From Ensifer sp. IC4062 (GTDB lineage: Bacteria; Pseudomonadota; Alphaproteobacteria; Rhizobiales; Rhizobiaceae), in assembly GCF_020193575.1 (NCBI RefSeq), contig NZ_JADYVD010000018.1, positions 62,001-126,000 on the forward strand: DNA of 64,000 nucleotides, written 5' to 3'. Shown piece after piece: positions 33,829 to 44,212 of this stretch; position 1 is the stretch's first letter, and every line of letters begins with the position of its first letter. The notes beneath the pieces are model-generated. The model made no database searches. It was not told where the DNA came from and saw only the letters and a program-made list of their open reading frames with translations. A program made the translations under genes and the position numbers.

Positions 33829-34830
33829 ATGAACTATGGATTCCGCATGGCAGAGCGGTTCTTGAGTCGGCGATTCGGCTTGTTTGGGGAAGCATTGGAG
33901 CGTGTCGACCGCCGGTGCACGGGCAGTGCCTCGGCCATCGTTGCCGTCTCCTGCCTTCTGCTTGCCGGATGCGCGGCGCGCGAAGGCGTTCGCACGCCGG
34001 CAGGTGCTGCCCTTGTCCCAGCGGAAAATGCGCTCATTCTGCCGCCGCCAGGCGGCCCGGCAGTTCTCAACGTCGTCGAACGCCGCTACGGCAATGCCGT
34101 GGAGCAGGATATCAACCTCCACACATCCGCCTCGACGCCGGGGCAGAACTTTCTCAGGGCCAAATTTTTCGGCCCGGTGGGATCAGAGGTCGGCCAGAGG
34201 AGAAGCGCCTACAGACCGGTGCGCGAGACGGAGATGATGCGCGAGGCGCGGCGGGCCGTTCCTGGAGTCGCGCTGGCGCGGTCGCCCTATTTTCTTCAGA
34301 ATAACTACGGCCCCTTCGGCTATGCCTTCGGTCGCGGCCGTGGGAACGATGCCTGTCTCTTTGCCTGGCAGCAGATTCGCCCGCCGCAACACCGCCGTTC
34401 GCCGCTGCAGAATTATGGCACGATCCAGGTTCGCCTGCGCTACTGTGCCGCCGGTGCCACCGAAAGAGAACTGCTCGCGCCCGTCTATGGCTATACGATC
34501 AGCGGCACCTTTGCGGATCCGAGCTGGAATCCCTATGGCGAACCGCCGGCGGTGGATCCCGGCATCGGCCGTACGGGCAACCCCATCTATCCGAAGGAGC
34601 CCCCCGCGATAAAGCGCGTTTCGGTGGCCGAGAGGAGGGTCGTCCGTCCGGCACCGGAAACCGGAATGGCGAGGCCGCAAACGCAACGGCAACAGCCAAC
34701 GGCGCCGGGGCCATCGAACCAGCCGGCCGGCGGCCTGCCGTCGCCGACGGGAGCGCCGGCGGGGGCGGCGAGTACGGTTGTGGTGCCGGGGCCGACATGC
34801 GATGCGCAGGCCGGAAGCGATTGCCCTTAG
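33829..34830 (+). CDS. bcsN: cellulose biosynthesis lipoprotein BcsN
   Basis: Protein of 333 aa with a lipoprotein signal: hydrophobic stretch SASAIVAVSCLLLAGC with the lipobox LLAGC near residue 45. The body matches the rhizobial BcsN pattern with repeated Tyr/Pro-rich strands (NNYGPFGYAFGRGRGNDACL; YGTIQVRLRYCAAG). The last 80 residues are low-complexity Pro/Gln/Ala (MARPQTQRQQPTAPGPSNQP). The true start may be the ATG at 33847, which shortens the N-terminus before the signal. It is the first gene of the cellulose operon, 80 bases before bcsA. Confidence 0.82.
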   Translation: MNYGFRMAERFLSRRFGLFGEALERVDRRCTGSASAIVAVSCLLLAGCAAREGVRTPAGAALVPAENALILPPPGGPAVLNVVERRYGNAVEQDINLHTSASTPGQNFLRAKFFGPVGSEVGQRRSAYRPVRETEMMREARRAVPGVALARSPYFLQNNYGPFGYAFGRGRGNDACLFAWQQIRPPQHRRSPLQNYGTIQVRLRYCAAGATERELLAPVYGYTISGTFADPSWNPYGEPPAVDPGIGRTGNPIYPKEPPAIKRVSVAERRVVRPAPETGMARPQTQRQQPTAPGPSNQPAGGLPSPTGAPAGAASTVVVPGPTCDAQAGSDCP

Positions 34831-34910
34831 TCAGCCTGGCGTTTGGTCGGGCGGTCGAACTTGAGAGGTCAAAACCAGCGGCATGATTCCGTCTGTTGGA
34901 AGGCGAATGA

Positions 34911-37088
34911 ATGAGTAAGGTTGCTGCCCTTGTTGCATGGGTGTTTCTTTCGCTTTGCGTCGTCGCCCTGATCACGCTGCCCGTCAATCTGCAGACGCAG
35001 CTGATCGCAAGTGTTGTCGTTGTGGCATTCATGGCGCTGATCAAACTCGTCAACGCTGGGGGCAGATGGCGACTGATCGCCCTTGCCTTCGGTACGGCGA
35101 TCGTGCTGCGCTATGTCTATTGGCGGACGACCGATACCTTGCCGCCCGTCAACCAGCCCGAAAACTTCATCCCCGGCTTCCTGCTCTATCTAGCCGAAAT
35201 GTACAGCGTGATGATGCTGGCTCTCAGCCTGTTCGTGGTCGCCATGCCGCTTCCGCCACGACCATCCCGGGTGGCCACGGCAGCAAAATACCCGAAGGTC
35301 GACGTCTTCGTTCCCTCCTACAACGAGGAGGCATCGCTTCTCGCCAATACGCTCGCGGCGGCCAAGGCTATGGACTATCCGGCCGACAAGCTGACGGTAT
35401 GGCTTCTCGATGATGGTGGAACCAAGCAGAAGCGCGACTCCACCAGCCTCGTCGAGGCTCAGCGCGCCGCGGCACGTCATCTACAATTGCAGGAACTCTG
35501 CGACGATCTCGGCGTGCGCTATCTGACGCGCGACCGCAACGAACATGCAAAGGCCGGCAATCTCAACAACGGAATGCTGCACGCCGATGGCGAACTGATC
35601 GCGGTTTTCGATGCCGATCACGCCCCGGCTCGAGATTTCCTGCTGGAGACGGTCGGCTATTTCGAGGACGATCCACGTCTCTTCCTGGTGCAGACGCCGC
35701 ATTTCTTTCTCAATCCTGATCCGCTCGAGCGAAATCTCAGGACATTCGAAAAAATGCCGAGCGAAAACGAGATGTTCTACGGGATCATCCAGCGCGGTCT
35801 CGACAAGTGGAACGCCGCTTTTTTTTGCGGCTCGGCCGCGGTGCTGCGGCGAACGGCGCTCGACGATGCCGGCGGCTTCAGCGGCTCCAGCATCACGGAA
35901 GACTGCGAAACGGCACTTGCGCTGCACGGGCGCGGCTGGAACAGCGTCTATGTCGATCGTCCGCTGATCGCCGGATTGCAGCCGGCGACCTTCGCGAGCT
36001 TCATCGGTCAGCGCAGCCGCTGGGCCCAGGGCATGATGCAGATTCTCATGTTCCATTTCCCGCTGTTGAAGCGCGGCTTGTCGCTGCCGCAGCGGCTTTG
36101 CTACATGTCCTCGGCTCTTTTCTGGCTGTTCCCGCTGTCGCGCACGATCTTCCTGCTCGCGCCGCTCTGCTATCTGTTCTTCGATCTCGAGATATTCACG
36201 GCATCGGGCGGTGAGTTCCTGGCTTATACACTCGCCTACATGCTCGTGAATCTGATGATGCAGAACTATCTCTACGGCTCCTTCCGATGGCCGTGGATTT
36301 CGGAGCTCTACGAATATGTGCAAGCCGTGCATCTCCTGCCGGCGGTGTTTTCCGTTCTGGCAAGCCCGCGTAAACCCACCTTCAAGGTGACCGCGAAGGA
36401 CGAGTCGATTCTCGAAAGTCGACTTTCGGAAATCAGCCGGCCGTTCTTCGTCATCTTCGGGGTGCTGTTCATTGCCCTCCTGATCACCGCCTATCGCGTC
36501 TATGCGGAGCCCTATAAGGCGGATATCACCCTTGTTGTGGGCGGCTGGAATTTCTTCAACCTGGTCCTTGCCGGTTGCGCGCTCGGCGTCGTGTCCGAGC
36601 GGGGGGAAAGATCGGCGTCGAGGCGCGTCAAGGTCAGTCGTCGATGCGAGTTCGGCCTGGACGAGGCTTGGTATCCGGCAACGATCGAGGATGTTTCCGC
36701 AAACGGCGCTCGCGTGCAGGTCTATGGCTTGCGCGGCAACCCCGTCGTCGACACGCGGGCACAGATCCGCTTCGAGCCCTATAGCAGGCAGGGCACACGC
36801 GACACCCTGCCCGTTGCGATAAAGAACGTGGAATCCGGTAGCGACATAACCGCTGTCGGTTGCCGTTATCTGCCCGAGGTGGCCCGTCACCACAATCTGG
36901 TTGCCGATCTTATCTTTGCAAATTCGCAGCAGTGGACCGAATTCCAGCGTCTGCGGCGTATAAATCCGGGGCTGGTGCGCGGCACGCTGTGGTTCTGGTG
37001 GCTCTCGCTTTATCAAATGAACCGAGGATTTGTTTATCTCTTCCGCAGCATGGGTTCGGGTCAACGTGAACCGGGGCGCGCGCGATGA
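34911..37088 (+). CDS. bcsA: cellulose synthase catalytic subunit with PilZ domain
   Basis: Membrane GT2 glycosyltransferase of 725 aa. Motifs: DVFVPSYNEE, substrate Asp in WLLDDGG, DxD in VFDADHAP, catalytic TED in SSITEDCETAL, and QRSRWAQGMMQ (QxxRW). Transmembrane helices flank the GT domain on both sides. The C-terminal PilZ domain has RRVKVSRRCEF (RxxxR-type) and DVSANGARV, so activation by cyclic di-GMP is expected. It polymerises UDP-glucose and threads the chain through the membrane to BcsB. Its stop overlaps the bcsB start (ATGA). Confidence 0.95.
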   Translation: MSKVAALVAWVFLSLCVVALITLPVNLQTQLIASVVVVAFMALIKLVNAGGRWRLIALAFGTAIVLRYVYWRTTDTLPPVNQPENFIPGFLLYLAEMYSVMMLALSLFVVAMPLPPRPSRVATAAKYPKVDVFVPSYNEEASLLANTLAAAKAMDYPADKLTVWLLDDGGTKQKRDSTSLVEAQRAAARHLQLQELCDDLGVRYLTRDRNEHAKAGNLNNGMLHADGELIAVFDADHAPARDFLLETVGYFEDDPRLFLVQTPHFFLNPDPLERNLRTFEKMPSENEMFYGIIQRGLDKWNAAFFCGSAAVLRRTALDDAGGFSGSSITEDCETALALHGRGWNSVYVDRPLIAGLQPATFASFIGQRSRWAQGMMQILMFHFPLLKRGLSLPQRLCYMSSALFWLFPLSRTIFLLAPLCYLFFDLEIFTASGGEFLAYTLAYMLVNLMMQNYLYGSFRWPWISELYEYVQAVHLLPAVFSVLASPRKPTFKVTAKDESILESRLSEISRPFFVIFGVLFIALLITAYRVYAEPYKADITLVVGGWNFFNLVLAGCALGVVSERGERSASRRVKVSRRCEFGLDEAWYPATIEDVSANGARVQVYGLRGNPVVDTRAQIRFEPYSRQGTRDTLPVAIKNVESGSDITAVGCRYLPEVARHHNLVADLIFANSQQWTEFQRLRRINPGLVRGTLWFWWLSLYQMNRGFVYLFRSMGSGQREPGRAR

Positions 37089-39415
37089 TCAGGATGCTCG
37101 CATTCGTGATGTCGGTGCTTTTGTGCGGGCCGATTCTGGCCCAGCCGGCTCCGTTCGACATGTCGGTCGAACGTCCCGGCGAGGATCGGGCTCCGGCACA
37201 GCCTCCGGCGAGGCCAGGCCAGGTGGACCCGCAGGCTGGCGACGCCGTGGCGCCGCGAGCCGCGCAGCCTGCCACATTCCGCCGCCACATCATGCCCTTC
37301 TCGACGCTTTCCCTGACGGGGGAAGTCGATGAGCGAATATGGTCGGTCTATCTGACACCAGGTCAGGCGGCGGCGGGAGAGAGGCTTACCTTCGCCTATC
37401 AGAACGCCATTGTCGTCGCGCCGGAGGCCTCCGTCCTGTCCGTCATTGTGAACGGCAGGCTCATCGGCGAAGGACCGGTGCAGGCGACCGAGGCGCCCCA
37501 GACCCGGACCTATAATCTTCCCTCGGATTTGCTGCGCGCGGGGTCCAACGAGATCCGGTTTCGGGTCCTCCAGCGCCATCGCACCGATTGCACGATCCAG
37601 TCGACCTATGAACTCTGGACAGAAATTCCGTCCGAGACCGCCTTCATCGAGTTCGCGGGTCGGGACGCGGGCCGGCTATCGACGATCGACGACATACGCG
37701 CGGTCGGCAACAACGGCGAGGGCCGCACGCAATTCAATATCGTGATGCCTGCGCTCGCCCAGCCGAGCAAGACAGCATCCCTCATGCGGCTCGCGCAGGG
37801 ATTGGCTCTGCTTGGGCACATGCCCGCCCAGAGCGTTGCCGTGACGGAGACCATGCCTGCGCTCGGTAAGCCCGGCGAGTTGACGGTCCTGTTGGGCGCC
37901 GCATCCGGATTGGCCCCCCTTCTGCGGTCGATGCCGGACGGAGCGTCGGCGACATCTGTTGCTGGCTTCGTACAGGATGATGCGACCGGCGCCCCGCTCC
38001 TGGTTTTGACGGGACCGGATTGGTCGGCCGTGGAAGCTGCAATCGAAGAGATCACCAAAATAACCGAACGCCCGTCCGACGTGCCGCGTGACGTCATCAA
38101 CACGGAACGCTGGCGGCTGCCTCAGGCTCCCCTGTTTGTTTCCGACAAGAGGCTGCGGTTTTCGGAACTCGGCGTTGCAACGAGCGAGTTCTCCGGGCGC
38201 CGCTTCCGCACGGCATTCGGCATCGCCCTTCCTTCGGATTTTTATGCGGGCGCTTACGGCGAGGCGACGATTCTTCTTGATGCGGCCTATACCGAAGCGG
38301 TGCGTCCGGGCAGTCGGATCGATATTTACGTCAACGGCAGCATCGCTTCGACCGTTCCGCTCGACTCCGCGCGCGGCGGCTTCGTCCGCCACTTGCCCAT
38401 CAACGTCACGCTTCGTCACTTCCGGCCCGGTTCCAACCTCGTCGAGCTGGAGGCTGTCTTGCTGACAGAGGCCGACAGCGTCTGCGCACCGGGGACTTCC
38501 GCGTCGAACGAAGCGCGGTTTGCCCTGTTCGATACGTCCGAGTTTCATATGCCGGATTTCGCACGCATCGGCTTGCGTCCGAACCTCGCCGCCACTTCGG
38601 GCGTCGGTTATCCCTACCGCGCCGACGGCGGACCGGTTGCGCTCTATCTGGATCGCAGCGACAGCGAGACGCTGTCAGCCGCGGCAACTTTCGTGTCGCG
38701 GCTTGCGCTTGCAGGCGAAAGCTTGCCAGCGATCGAGCGGATCGTCACGCCTTTGGAAGTGGGCGATCGCAACGCGCTTTTCATAGGTGCATTGCCGCAG
38801 CTGCCGAACTCGGTGTTGACGCAGGCGGGAATCGACACAAGCGGCGAGGTTGCGTGGGGCAGTGCCTCGGATGCGGGTTCGCGCGTGGTGACACAGACAG
38901 CGTTAGATGAGTGGAGGGCCCGATTGCGAGGCGGGGGCTGGCGAACGCCGATTGCCAGTATTGAAGGCTGGATGAGAGAGACTTTCGATATTTCCTTGAG
39001 CTCTTTGAGGATCGCGCCGGCGACGGAGAGCGCTTTTGCGCCGCCCGATGCTGCAACGCTGCTCGTTGCCCAGGCGGCCAATCCCTCGGGAAACGCGACG
39101 TGGACCGTGGTCACCTCGCCGACGCCGACGCTGCTCAAAGAGGGCGTCTCCGCGATCGCGGATCTCACGAAGTGGAACCAGATGTCCGGTCACATTGCGA
39201 CCTTCGAACCGCTCAATGGCGTGGTCAATACGATCCCGGCCATGCAGTTCGAGTTCGTGCCGACACAGACTCCGTCTTTCTGGAACTACCGATTGATCGG
39301 CGCCAACTGGCTGTCGACAAATATTCTTCTTTACGCGTTGTTGCTCGTTGGCCTTGCCATTTTGCTTGGACTTTCAACGGCAGGACTGCTTGGCAAGCTG
39401 GGGCGTCGCCTATGA
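37085..39415 (+). CDS. bcsB: cellulose synthase periplasmic subunit BcsB
   Basis: Protein of 776 aa with a signal peptide (MIRMLAFVMSVLLCGPILAQ) and a C-terminal membrane anchor (NILLYALLLVGLAILLGLST). Between them lie the repeated carbohydrate-binding/flavodoxin-like modules of BcsB, for example SVIVNGRLIGEGPVQ and RIDIYVNGSIASTVPLDSAR with RHLPINVTLRHFRPG. It guides the nascent glucan through the periplasm and is required for BcsA activity. It overlaps bcsA and bcsZ by four bases each. Confidence 0.93.
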   Translation: MIRMLAFVMSVLLCGPILAQPAPFDMSVERPGEDRAPAQPPARPGQVDPQAGDAVAPRAAQPATFRRHIMPFSTLSLTGEVDERIWSVYLTPGQAAAGERLTFAYQNAIVVAPEASVLSVIVNGRLIGEGPVQATEAPQTRTYNLPSDLLRAGSNEIRFRVLQRHRTDCTIQSTYELWTEIPSETAFIEFAGRDAGRLSTIDDIRAVGNNGEGRTQFNIVMPALAQPSKTASLMRLAQGLALLGHMPAQSVAVTETMPALGKPGELTVLLGAASGLAPLLRSMPDGASATSVAGFVQDDATGAPLLVLTGPDWSAVEAAIEEITKITERPSDVPRDVINTERWRLPQAPLFVSDKRLRFSELGVATSEFSGRRFRTAFGIALPSDFYAGAYGEATILLDAAYTEAVRPGSRIDIYVNGSIASTVPLDSARGGFVRHLPINVTLRHFRPGSNLVELEAVLLTEADSVCAPGTSASNEARFALFDTSEFHMPDFARIGLRPNLAATSGVGYPYRADGGPVALYLDRSDSETLSAAATFVSRLALAGESLPAIERIVTPLEVGDRNALFIGALPQLPNSVLTQAGIDTSGEVAWGSASDAGSRVVTQTALDEWRARLRGGGWRTPIASIEGWMRETFDISLSSLRIAPATESAFAPPDAATLLVAQAANPSGNATWTVVTSPTPTLLKEGVSAIADLTKWNQMSGHIATFEPLNGVVNTIPAMQFEFVPTQTPSFWNYRLIGANWLSTNILLYALLLVGLAILLGLSTAGLLGKLGRRL

Positions 39416-40455
39416 AGTGGCTGGTCGTATTCGTATCCCTGCTGGCGATTTCGGGTAGCGGCGCAAAGGCGCAGGAGGCGCGCGCGGTGGTAAGCGAAGG
39501 TGCCTGGACGCAATACAAGGCGAGATTTCTGGATCCGAGCGGTCGCATCGTCGACGATAGCAACGGCAATATCAGCCATAGCGAAGGTCAGGGTTACGGT
39601 CTCCTTCTGGCGTTCCTTGCGGACAATCCGCCCGACTTCGAGCAGATCTGGTCCTTCACCCGTCGCGAACTCCTGCTTCGCGACGATGGGCTTGCTGCCT
39701 GGAAATGGAGCCCGGTCGATACGCCGCATGTCGTCGATATCAACAATGCGACCGATGGCGATATCCTGATTGCCTATGCGCTGGCGCTCGCCGGCGAGCG
39801 TTGGGGGCGAAGCGATTACCAGAGCGCTGCGGCCGCAATCGCAGAAGCAATTCTCGACAACACCGTGGTCGAATACGGCGGCAGAACGCTGCTCCTGCCG
39901 GGAGTTTCCGGCTTCTCGGCTTCGGATCGTGCCGATGGCCCGATTATCAACCCGTCTTACTGGATATTCGAGGCATTTCCGGTCCTGAACCAGGTGGCTC
40001 CTTCGCCGAAATGGCAGGTCCTGGCCGAGGAAGGAGAGGAGATGATTGCGGGCCTGCAGTTCGGCCCGAGGAAAATGCCGGCGGACTGGGTGAGCGCCCG
40101 AACGATGCTGAAGCCCGCGGCGGGCTTCCCGGCCGAGTTCGGCTATAACGCGCTGCGCATCCCGCTCTACCTCGCCCGTGCAGGCAACACGGATCGCGAA
40201 CTCCTCTCCCGATTGGCGGCCGGTATGGCTGCTTCGGGCGGAGAAATTGCGGTTATCGATCTCGCTGACGGGGCCGTGAATACAGCGCTGAACGATCCCG
40301 GTTATGAAATTGTTAACCATATTCTGGCCTGTGTCCTTGACGGAGCGAAGCTGCCGGACACCGCCAAGTCGTTCAGCCCCACGCAATATTATCCTTCGAC
40401 ACTTCACCTGCTGGGGTTGTCCTTTGTGGAGGAAAAACATCCGGAGTGTTTATGA
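39412..40455 (+). CDS. bcsZ: endo-1,4-beta-glucanase, glycosyl hydrolase family 8
   Basis: Protein of 347 aa with a signal peptide (MKWLVVFVSLLAISGSGAKA). GH8 features are the acid Glu in HSEGQGYGLLLA, WSPVDTPHVVDINNATDGDI with the Asp, and SYWIFEAFPVL. The start at 39412 overlaps the bcsB stop (ATGA); a longer frame upstream lies within bcsB. Named CelC/BcsZ in rhizobia, it trims cellulose chains in the periplasm, and in clover rhizobia CelC2-type enzymes help root-hair entry. It overlaps the next gene by four bases. Confidence 0.93.
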   Translation: MKWLVVFVSLLAISGSGAKAQEARAVVSEGAWTQYKARFLDPSGRIVDDSNGNISHSEGQGYGLLLAFLADNPPDFEQIWSFTRRELLLRDDGLAAWKWSPVDTPHVVDINNATDGDILIAYALALAGERWGRSDYQSAAAAIAEAILDNTVVEYGGRTLLLPGVSGFSASDRADGPIINPSYWIFEAFPVLNQVAPSPKWQVLAEEGEEMIAGLQFGPRKMPADWVSARTMLKPAAGFPAEFGYNALRIPLYLARAGNTDRELLSRLAAGMAASGGEIAVIDLADGAVNTALNDPGYEIVNHILACVLDGAKLPDTAKSFSPTQYYPSTLHLLGLSFVEEKHPECL

Positions 40456-42605
40456 GGACGCCCATCATTGCCTCCACAGTTGTGATGACCGTGGCGATCG
40501 GCGTTGCCGGCTTCGCCGACGACAGGTATCTGCGGCAGGGCATCGTGGATCTGTTCAAGCGCGCCGTCCCGGACCGGTTTGTGGTCGCCCTGGGCGACAA
40601 TTTCGCCGGTAACGCTGCGGCGGAAGAGGTAGCGCAGGCGACAAGCCCACCGGAAGCCGAGGCGCAGCCAGTGGAACAGCCGGTCGTCGACGAATCGGCA
40701 CTGCGCTATTTCGCCAGCAGGGGCGACACCGCGCGTCTGGAGGCGGAGATATCTCGCTTGAGGACGCTTTATCCGAGCTGGACGCCTCCAGAAAACCCGC
40801 TGGCAGTGCCGCGGAACGCCGACGCGCAACTCGAAACCATGTGGCAGCTCTATGCGGAAGGGCGCTTCAGCGAGGTGCGCAGGGCGATCTCCGAGCGGCA
40901 GTCGAACGATCCGGGCTGGCAGCCGCCGGTAGATCTTATCGAACGTCTCAACGTTGCAGAGGCGCGCGCGAGGCTCATCAACGCGTCCGACCTCAAGCAA
41001 TATGAGACGGTTATCCAGGTGGGCGCCCGCACGCCAAGCCTCCTCACCTGCAGCGAAGTAGACGTGCTGTGGCGCGTCGCCGAGGCCTTCGCGGAAACGG
41101 ATAGGCGAGATCGGGCGCGTGACGCCTATCTTTATGTCCTGAAGAATTGCGACGACCAACCCGAGCGCCTTGCGACGATGCAAAAAGCGGCGGCCGTTCT
41201 GCCCTACGCAACCGTCCAGGAACTGCTTTCCTTTGAGAGGACGACGGCGGCGGGAACGCTGGAATTCGAAACAATCCGCGACGATCTCGCCCGGCGCTTC
41301 GTTGCCGAAGGTGACGACGATGCCGCCCTCGCCGTCGATCCGAAATATCTGCAACGCATCGAACGATTGGTGGAAACGCAAGGACTGGCATCGGACGCGC
41401 TGCTTCTCGGCTGGTACCAACTGCGCCGTAACAACATGAGTGCGGCAGAACAATGGTTTCGCCGGGCACGCGACAAGCAGGATTCCGCCGAGGCCTCCCA
41501 GGGGCTGGCGCTCGCGCTCATCGATCGCAAGGCGCCTCAGGAAGCCGAACAAGTGCTTTATCCCTGGCGGGACGCATCGGCCGACGCACACGCGACCTAT
41601 ATGGCGGCCGCGGCCAACCTCCTGGCGCTCGATCCGCCCGCCGCGCTTTCTGCCGATGTGCTCCAGCGTATCGCAGCGGAGACGATGAAAGGCCGCGACC
41701 CGGCAGCAGCACAGCAGTTTGGCTGGTATGCCCGAGCACTCGGACAGCACCAAACGGCCGTGCAATGGTTTTCGACTGCGCTTCGCTGGAAACCGGATGA
41801 CGAGCCATCGGCCTACGGTCTGGCGCTCAGCCGCCATCAACTCGGCGACCGAGCAGGCGTCGCCGAAATTCAACGGCTTTGGGCCGGGCGGTCGGAACGG
41901 ATCGCGCGGCTGGCGGAGACGGAGACGGCGCCGCAGCAACGCCGGCTCCCGACGCCCACGGCGAACGGCGAACAGCCGGCGGCCACGATGCAGCAGCCCG
42001 CTCCGGTTGCGGTTGCGCGACGGGAGGGCGTCCAGCCCGCTTACCGTGAAGTCGTGCCACGGAGTGCAGTCCGAAACACCACAGGTTGCCGCACGACGCG
42101 TGATCCCACCCGGCTGTCGCCGGCGGCGGCGCTGACGCGCGGGTGGTGCCTGATGGACCTGAACCGGCCGCTCGAAGCCGCGGAGGCGTTCGAAGTCGCA
42201 CTGCGTGCGACGCAGTCGCGGATGCGCGAGGATGCGGCCTATGGTCAGAGCCTTGCCTATCTGCGCGCCGGACTGACCGACAGGGCGGCCGTTGCGGCAA
42301 CGAAATCGCCCCAATCCCGCGCCCGCGTAGATGAACTACAGACGGCTATTCTCGCCGATCGAGCGATCGCCGCCTTCGATGCCGGGCGCTATGCTGAAAC
42401 GCTGGTGCTTCTCGACCGGTTGGGCCGGATAGGATCCAATCGCTCCGACCTGATGGTGCTGCGCGGTTACGCCTATCTGAGGCTCAGGCGCTATGCCCAG
42501 GCAAGACAGATCTTCGAAGCTGTCGCAGCGACCGGCAATCGCGATGCAGCGCGGGGGCTCGTCGATGTCACCAGGGCGCGGGAAGTCTGGCCGAACAAGA
42601 ACTGA
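40452..42605 (+). CDS. TPR-rich exported protein of the cellulose operon
   Basis: Protein of 717 aa with a signal-like N-terminus (MRTPIIASTVVMTVAIGVAG). It is helical throughout with irregular TPR-like repeats: ALRYFASRGDTARLEAEISR, AEQWFRRARDKQDSAEASQG, ALTRGWCLMDLNRPLEAAEA, LRGYAYLRLRRYAQARQIFE. A Pro/Gln/Thr linker lies around residues 490-540. It may do the job of the periplasmic TPR part of BcsC, but no C-terminal beta-barrel is present, so the outer-membrane pore must be elsewhere. It is translationally coupled to bcsZ by ATGA and is the last gene of the operon. Confidence 0.8.
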   Translation: MRTPIIASTVVMTVAIGVAGFADDRYLRQGIVDLFKRAVPDRFVVALGDNFAGNAAAEEVAQATSPPEAEAQPVEQPVVDESALRYFASRGDTARLEAEISRLRTLYPSWTPPENPLAVPRNADAQLETMWQLYAEGRFSEVRRAISERQSNDPGWQPPVDLIERLNVAEARARLINASDLKQYETVIQVGARTPSLLTCSEVDVLWRVAEAFAETDRRDRARDAYLYVLKNCDDQPERLATMQKAAAVLPYATVQELLSFERTTAAGTLEFETIRDDLARRFVAEGDDDAALAVDPKYLQRIERLVETQGLASDALLLGWYQLRRNNMSAAEQWFRRARDKQDSAEASQGLALALIDRKAPQEAEQVLYPWRDASADAHATYMAAAANLLALDPPAALSADVLQRIAAETMKGRDPAAAQQFGWYARALGQHQTAVQWFSTALRWKPDDEPSAYGLALSRHQLGDRAGVAEIQRLWAGRSERIARLAETETAPQQRRLPTPTANGEQPAATMQQPAPVAVARREGVQPAYREVVPRSAVRNTTGCRTTRDPTRLSPAAALTRGWCLMDLNRPLEAAEAFEVALRATQSRMREDAAYGQSLAYLRAGLTDRAAVAATKSPQSRARVDELQTAILADRAIAAFDAGRYAETLVLLDRLGRIGSNRSDLMVLRGYAYLRLRRYAQARQIFEAVAATGNRDAARGLVDVTRAREVWPNKN

Positions 42606-42991
42606 GGGAGAGAAGCACTGCCTGATCGAGGTCTGTTCCCCTCTGCCTCGATGTCCCGCGGGATGAAGCACAAGAGGCCTTGGAATCGCAGCCGTCGGGC
42701 GAGCGAGGCTCGCGCCGACATCGAAGCATCGATCTGCCGCATGTGAGCCTCCGCCTTTGCACATCGTGCTTGGCTGGCCGGCTCTTTGGAAGGAAATTAG
42801 CCAAGCGCGATGTTATCGTTCGCTGCGATGGTCATGCGGCGTTACGATGCGGCGATGAAATACAGCGGCCTTTGCGTGTCTGAAACGATGCGCGGCGCTG
42901 TAGCGGTCGGGGCTCGAGCAGGATGCCCGCGGGTCTGTTTCTGTCGGCGATGAGGAGATCGCCGCCGGGGACATGCGGAGGAGAAAGAGAC
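42606..42991. other. 386-base gap between cellulose operon and leucine-degradation genes
   Basis: No gene is supported. It contains a GCGAGC-GAG-GCTCGC hairpin at 42699-42713 that may act in transcription ending. The right part (from about 42790) probably carries the ivd promoter, but no clear -35/-10 was found. The Shine-Dalgarno GGAGGAG for ivd is at the right end. Confidence 0.4.
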
Positions 42992-44155
42992 ATGTATCAA
43001 GGTGGACTGGGCTTCGCCCTTGGCGATGACATCGACGCGTTGCGCGACAGCGTGCGCCGATTTGCGAGCGAACGGATTGCGCCGCTTGCAGAAGAGACGG
43101 ACCGGAACAACGCCTTTCCCGCGCCGCTCTGGCGGGAGATGGGAGAGCTCGGCGTGCTCGGCATCACCGCCGACGAGGCCTATGGCGGTGCCGGCATGGG
43201 ATACCTCGCCCATTGCGTCGCGATGGAGGAAATCAGCCGCGCGTCAGCTTCCGTGGGCCTAAGCTACGGCGCCCATTCCAACCTCTGCGTCAACCAGATC
43301 AACCGAAACGGCAGCTCCGCGCAAAAGGCCAAATATCTGCCGAGGCTGATTTCCGGCGAACATGTCGGCGCGCTCGCCATGTCCGAACCGGGCGCCGGTT
43401 CCGACGTGGTCTCGATGACGCTGAAAGCCGACAAGCATGGCGACCGCTACGTGCTGAACGGCAACAAGATGTGGATCACCAATGGTCCGGACGCCGATGT
43501 GCTGGTGGTCTATGCCAAGACCGATCCGACCGCCGGCCCACGCGGCATCACCGCCTTTCTTGTCGAAAAGGGCTTCGCCGGCTTCTCGACCGGCCAGAAG
43601 CTCGACAAGCTCGGCATGCGCGGATCGAACACCTGCGAGCTCATCTTCAGGGACTGCGAGGTGCCGGAAGAAAACGTGCTCGGCGCGGAAGGCCGCGGTG
43701 TCAACGTCCTGATGTCCGGCCTCGACTACGAGCGTGTGGTGCTTTCGGCCGGGCCACTCGGCATCATGGCGGCTTGCCTCGATGTCGTCGTCCCCTATCT
43801 CCATGAACGCAAGCAGTTCGGTCAACCGATCGGCGAGTTCCAGTTGATGCAGGGAAAACTTGCCGACATGTATGTGACGATGAATGCGGCGCGCGCCTAT
43901 GTCTATGCGGTGGCGGCGGCGTGCGACCGTGGCGAAACCGCGCGCAAGGATGCCGCCGGCTGCATTCTTTATGCGGCGGAAAAGGCGACCGCATTGGCGC
44001 TCGAGGCGATCCAGGCGCTGGGCGGCAACGGCTACACCAATGACTACCCGGCCGGCCGCCTGCTGCGTGACGCCAAGCTCTATGAGATCGGCGCCGGCAC
44101 GAGCGAGATCCGCCGGATGCTGATCGGGCGCGAACTGTTCGCGGAAACGAAATAA
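42992..44155 (+). CDS. ivd: isovaleryl-CoA dehydrogenase
   Basis: Acyl-CoA dehydrogenase of 387 aa. Features: [16 protein letters not shown], the FAD-binding [39 protein letters not shown], and the C-terminal [20 protein letters not shown]. The catalytic Glu is in [11 protein letters not shown], the position used by isovaleryl-CoA dehydrogenases rather than the late Glu of most family members. It converts isovaleryl-CoA to 3-methylcrotonyl-CoA in leucine breakdown. The start at 42992 has GGAGGAGAAAGAGAC upstream. First gene of the leucine-catabolic operon. Confidence 0.94.
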   Translation: MYQGGLGFALGDDIDALRDSVRRFASERIAPLAEETDRNNAFPAPLWREMGELGVLGITADEAYGGAGMGYLAHCVAMEEISRASASVGLSYGAHSNLCVNQINRNGSSAQKAKYLPRLISGEHVGALAMSEPGAGSDVVSMTLKADKHGDRYVLNGNKMWITNGPDADVLVVYAKTDPTAGPRGITAFLVEKGFAGFSTGQKLDKLGMRGSNTCELIFRDCEVPEENVLGAEGRGVNVLMSGLDYERVVLSAGPLGIMAACLDVVVPYLHERKQFGQPIGEFQLMQGKLADMYVTMNAARAYVYAVAAACDRGETARKDAAGCILYAAEKATALALEAIQALGGNGYTNDYPAGRLLRDAKLYEIGAGTSEIRRMLIGRELFAETK

Positions 44156-44212
44156 AGGAACGGCGACGGCCGTTCTCGCGCATCTTGGTCAAACCCCGTG
44201 CCTGAGGGCTTC

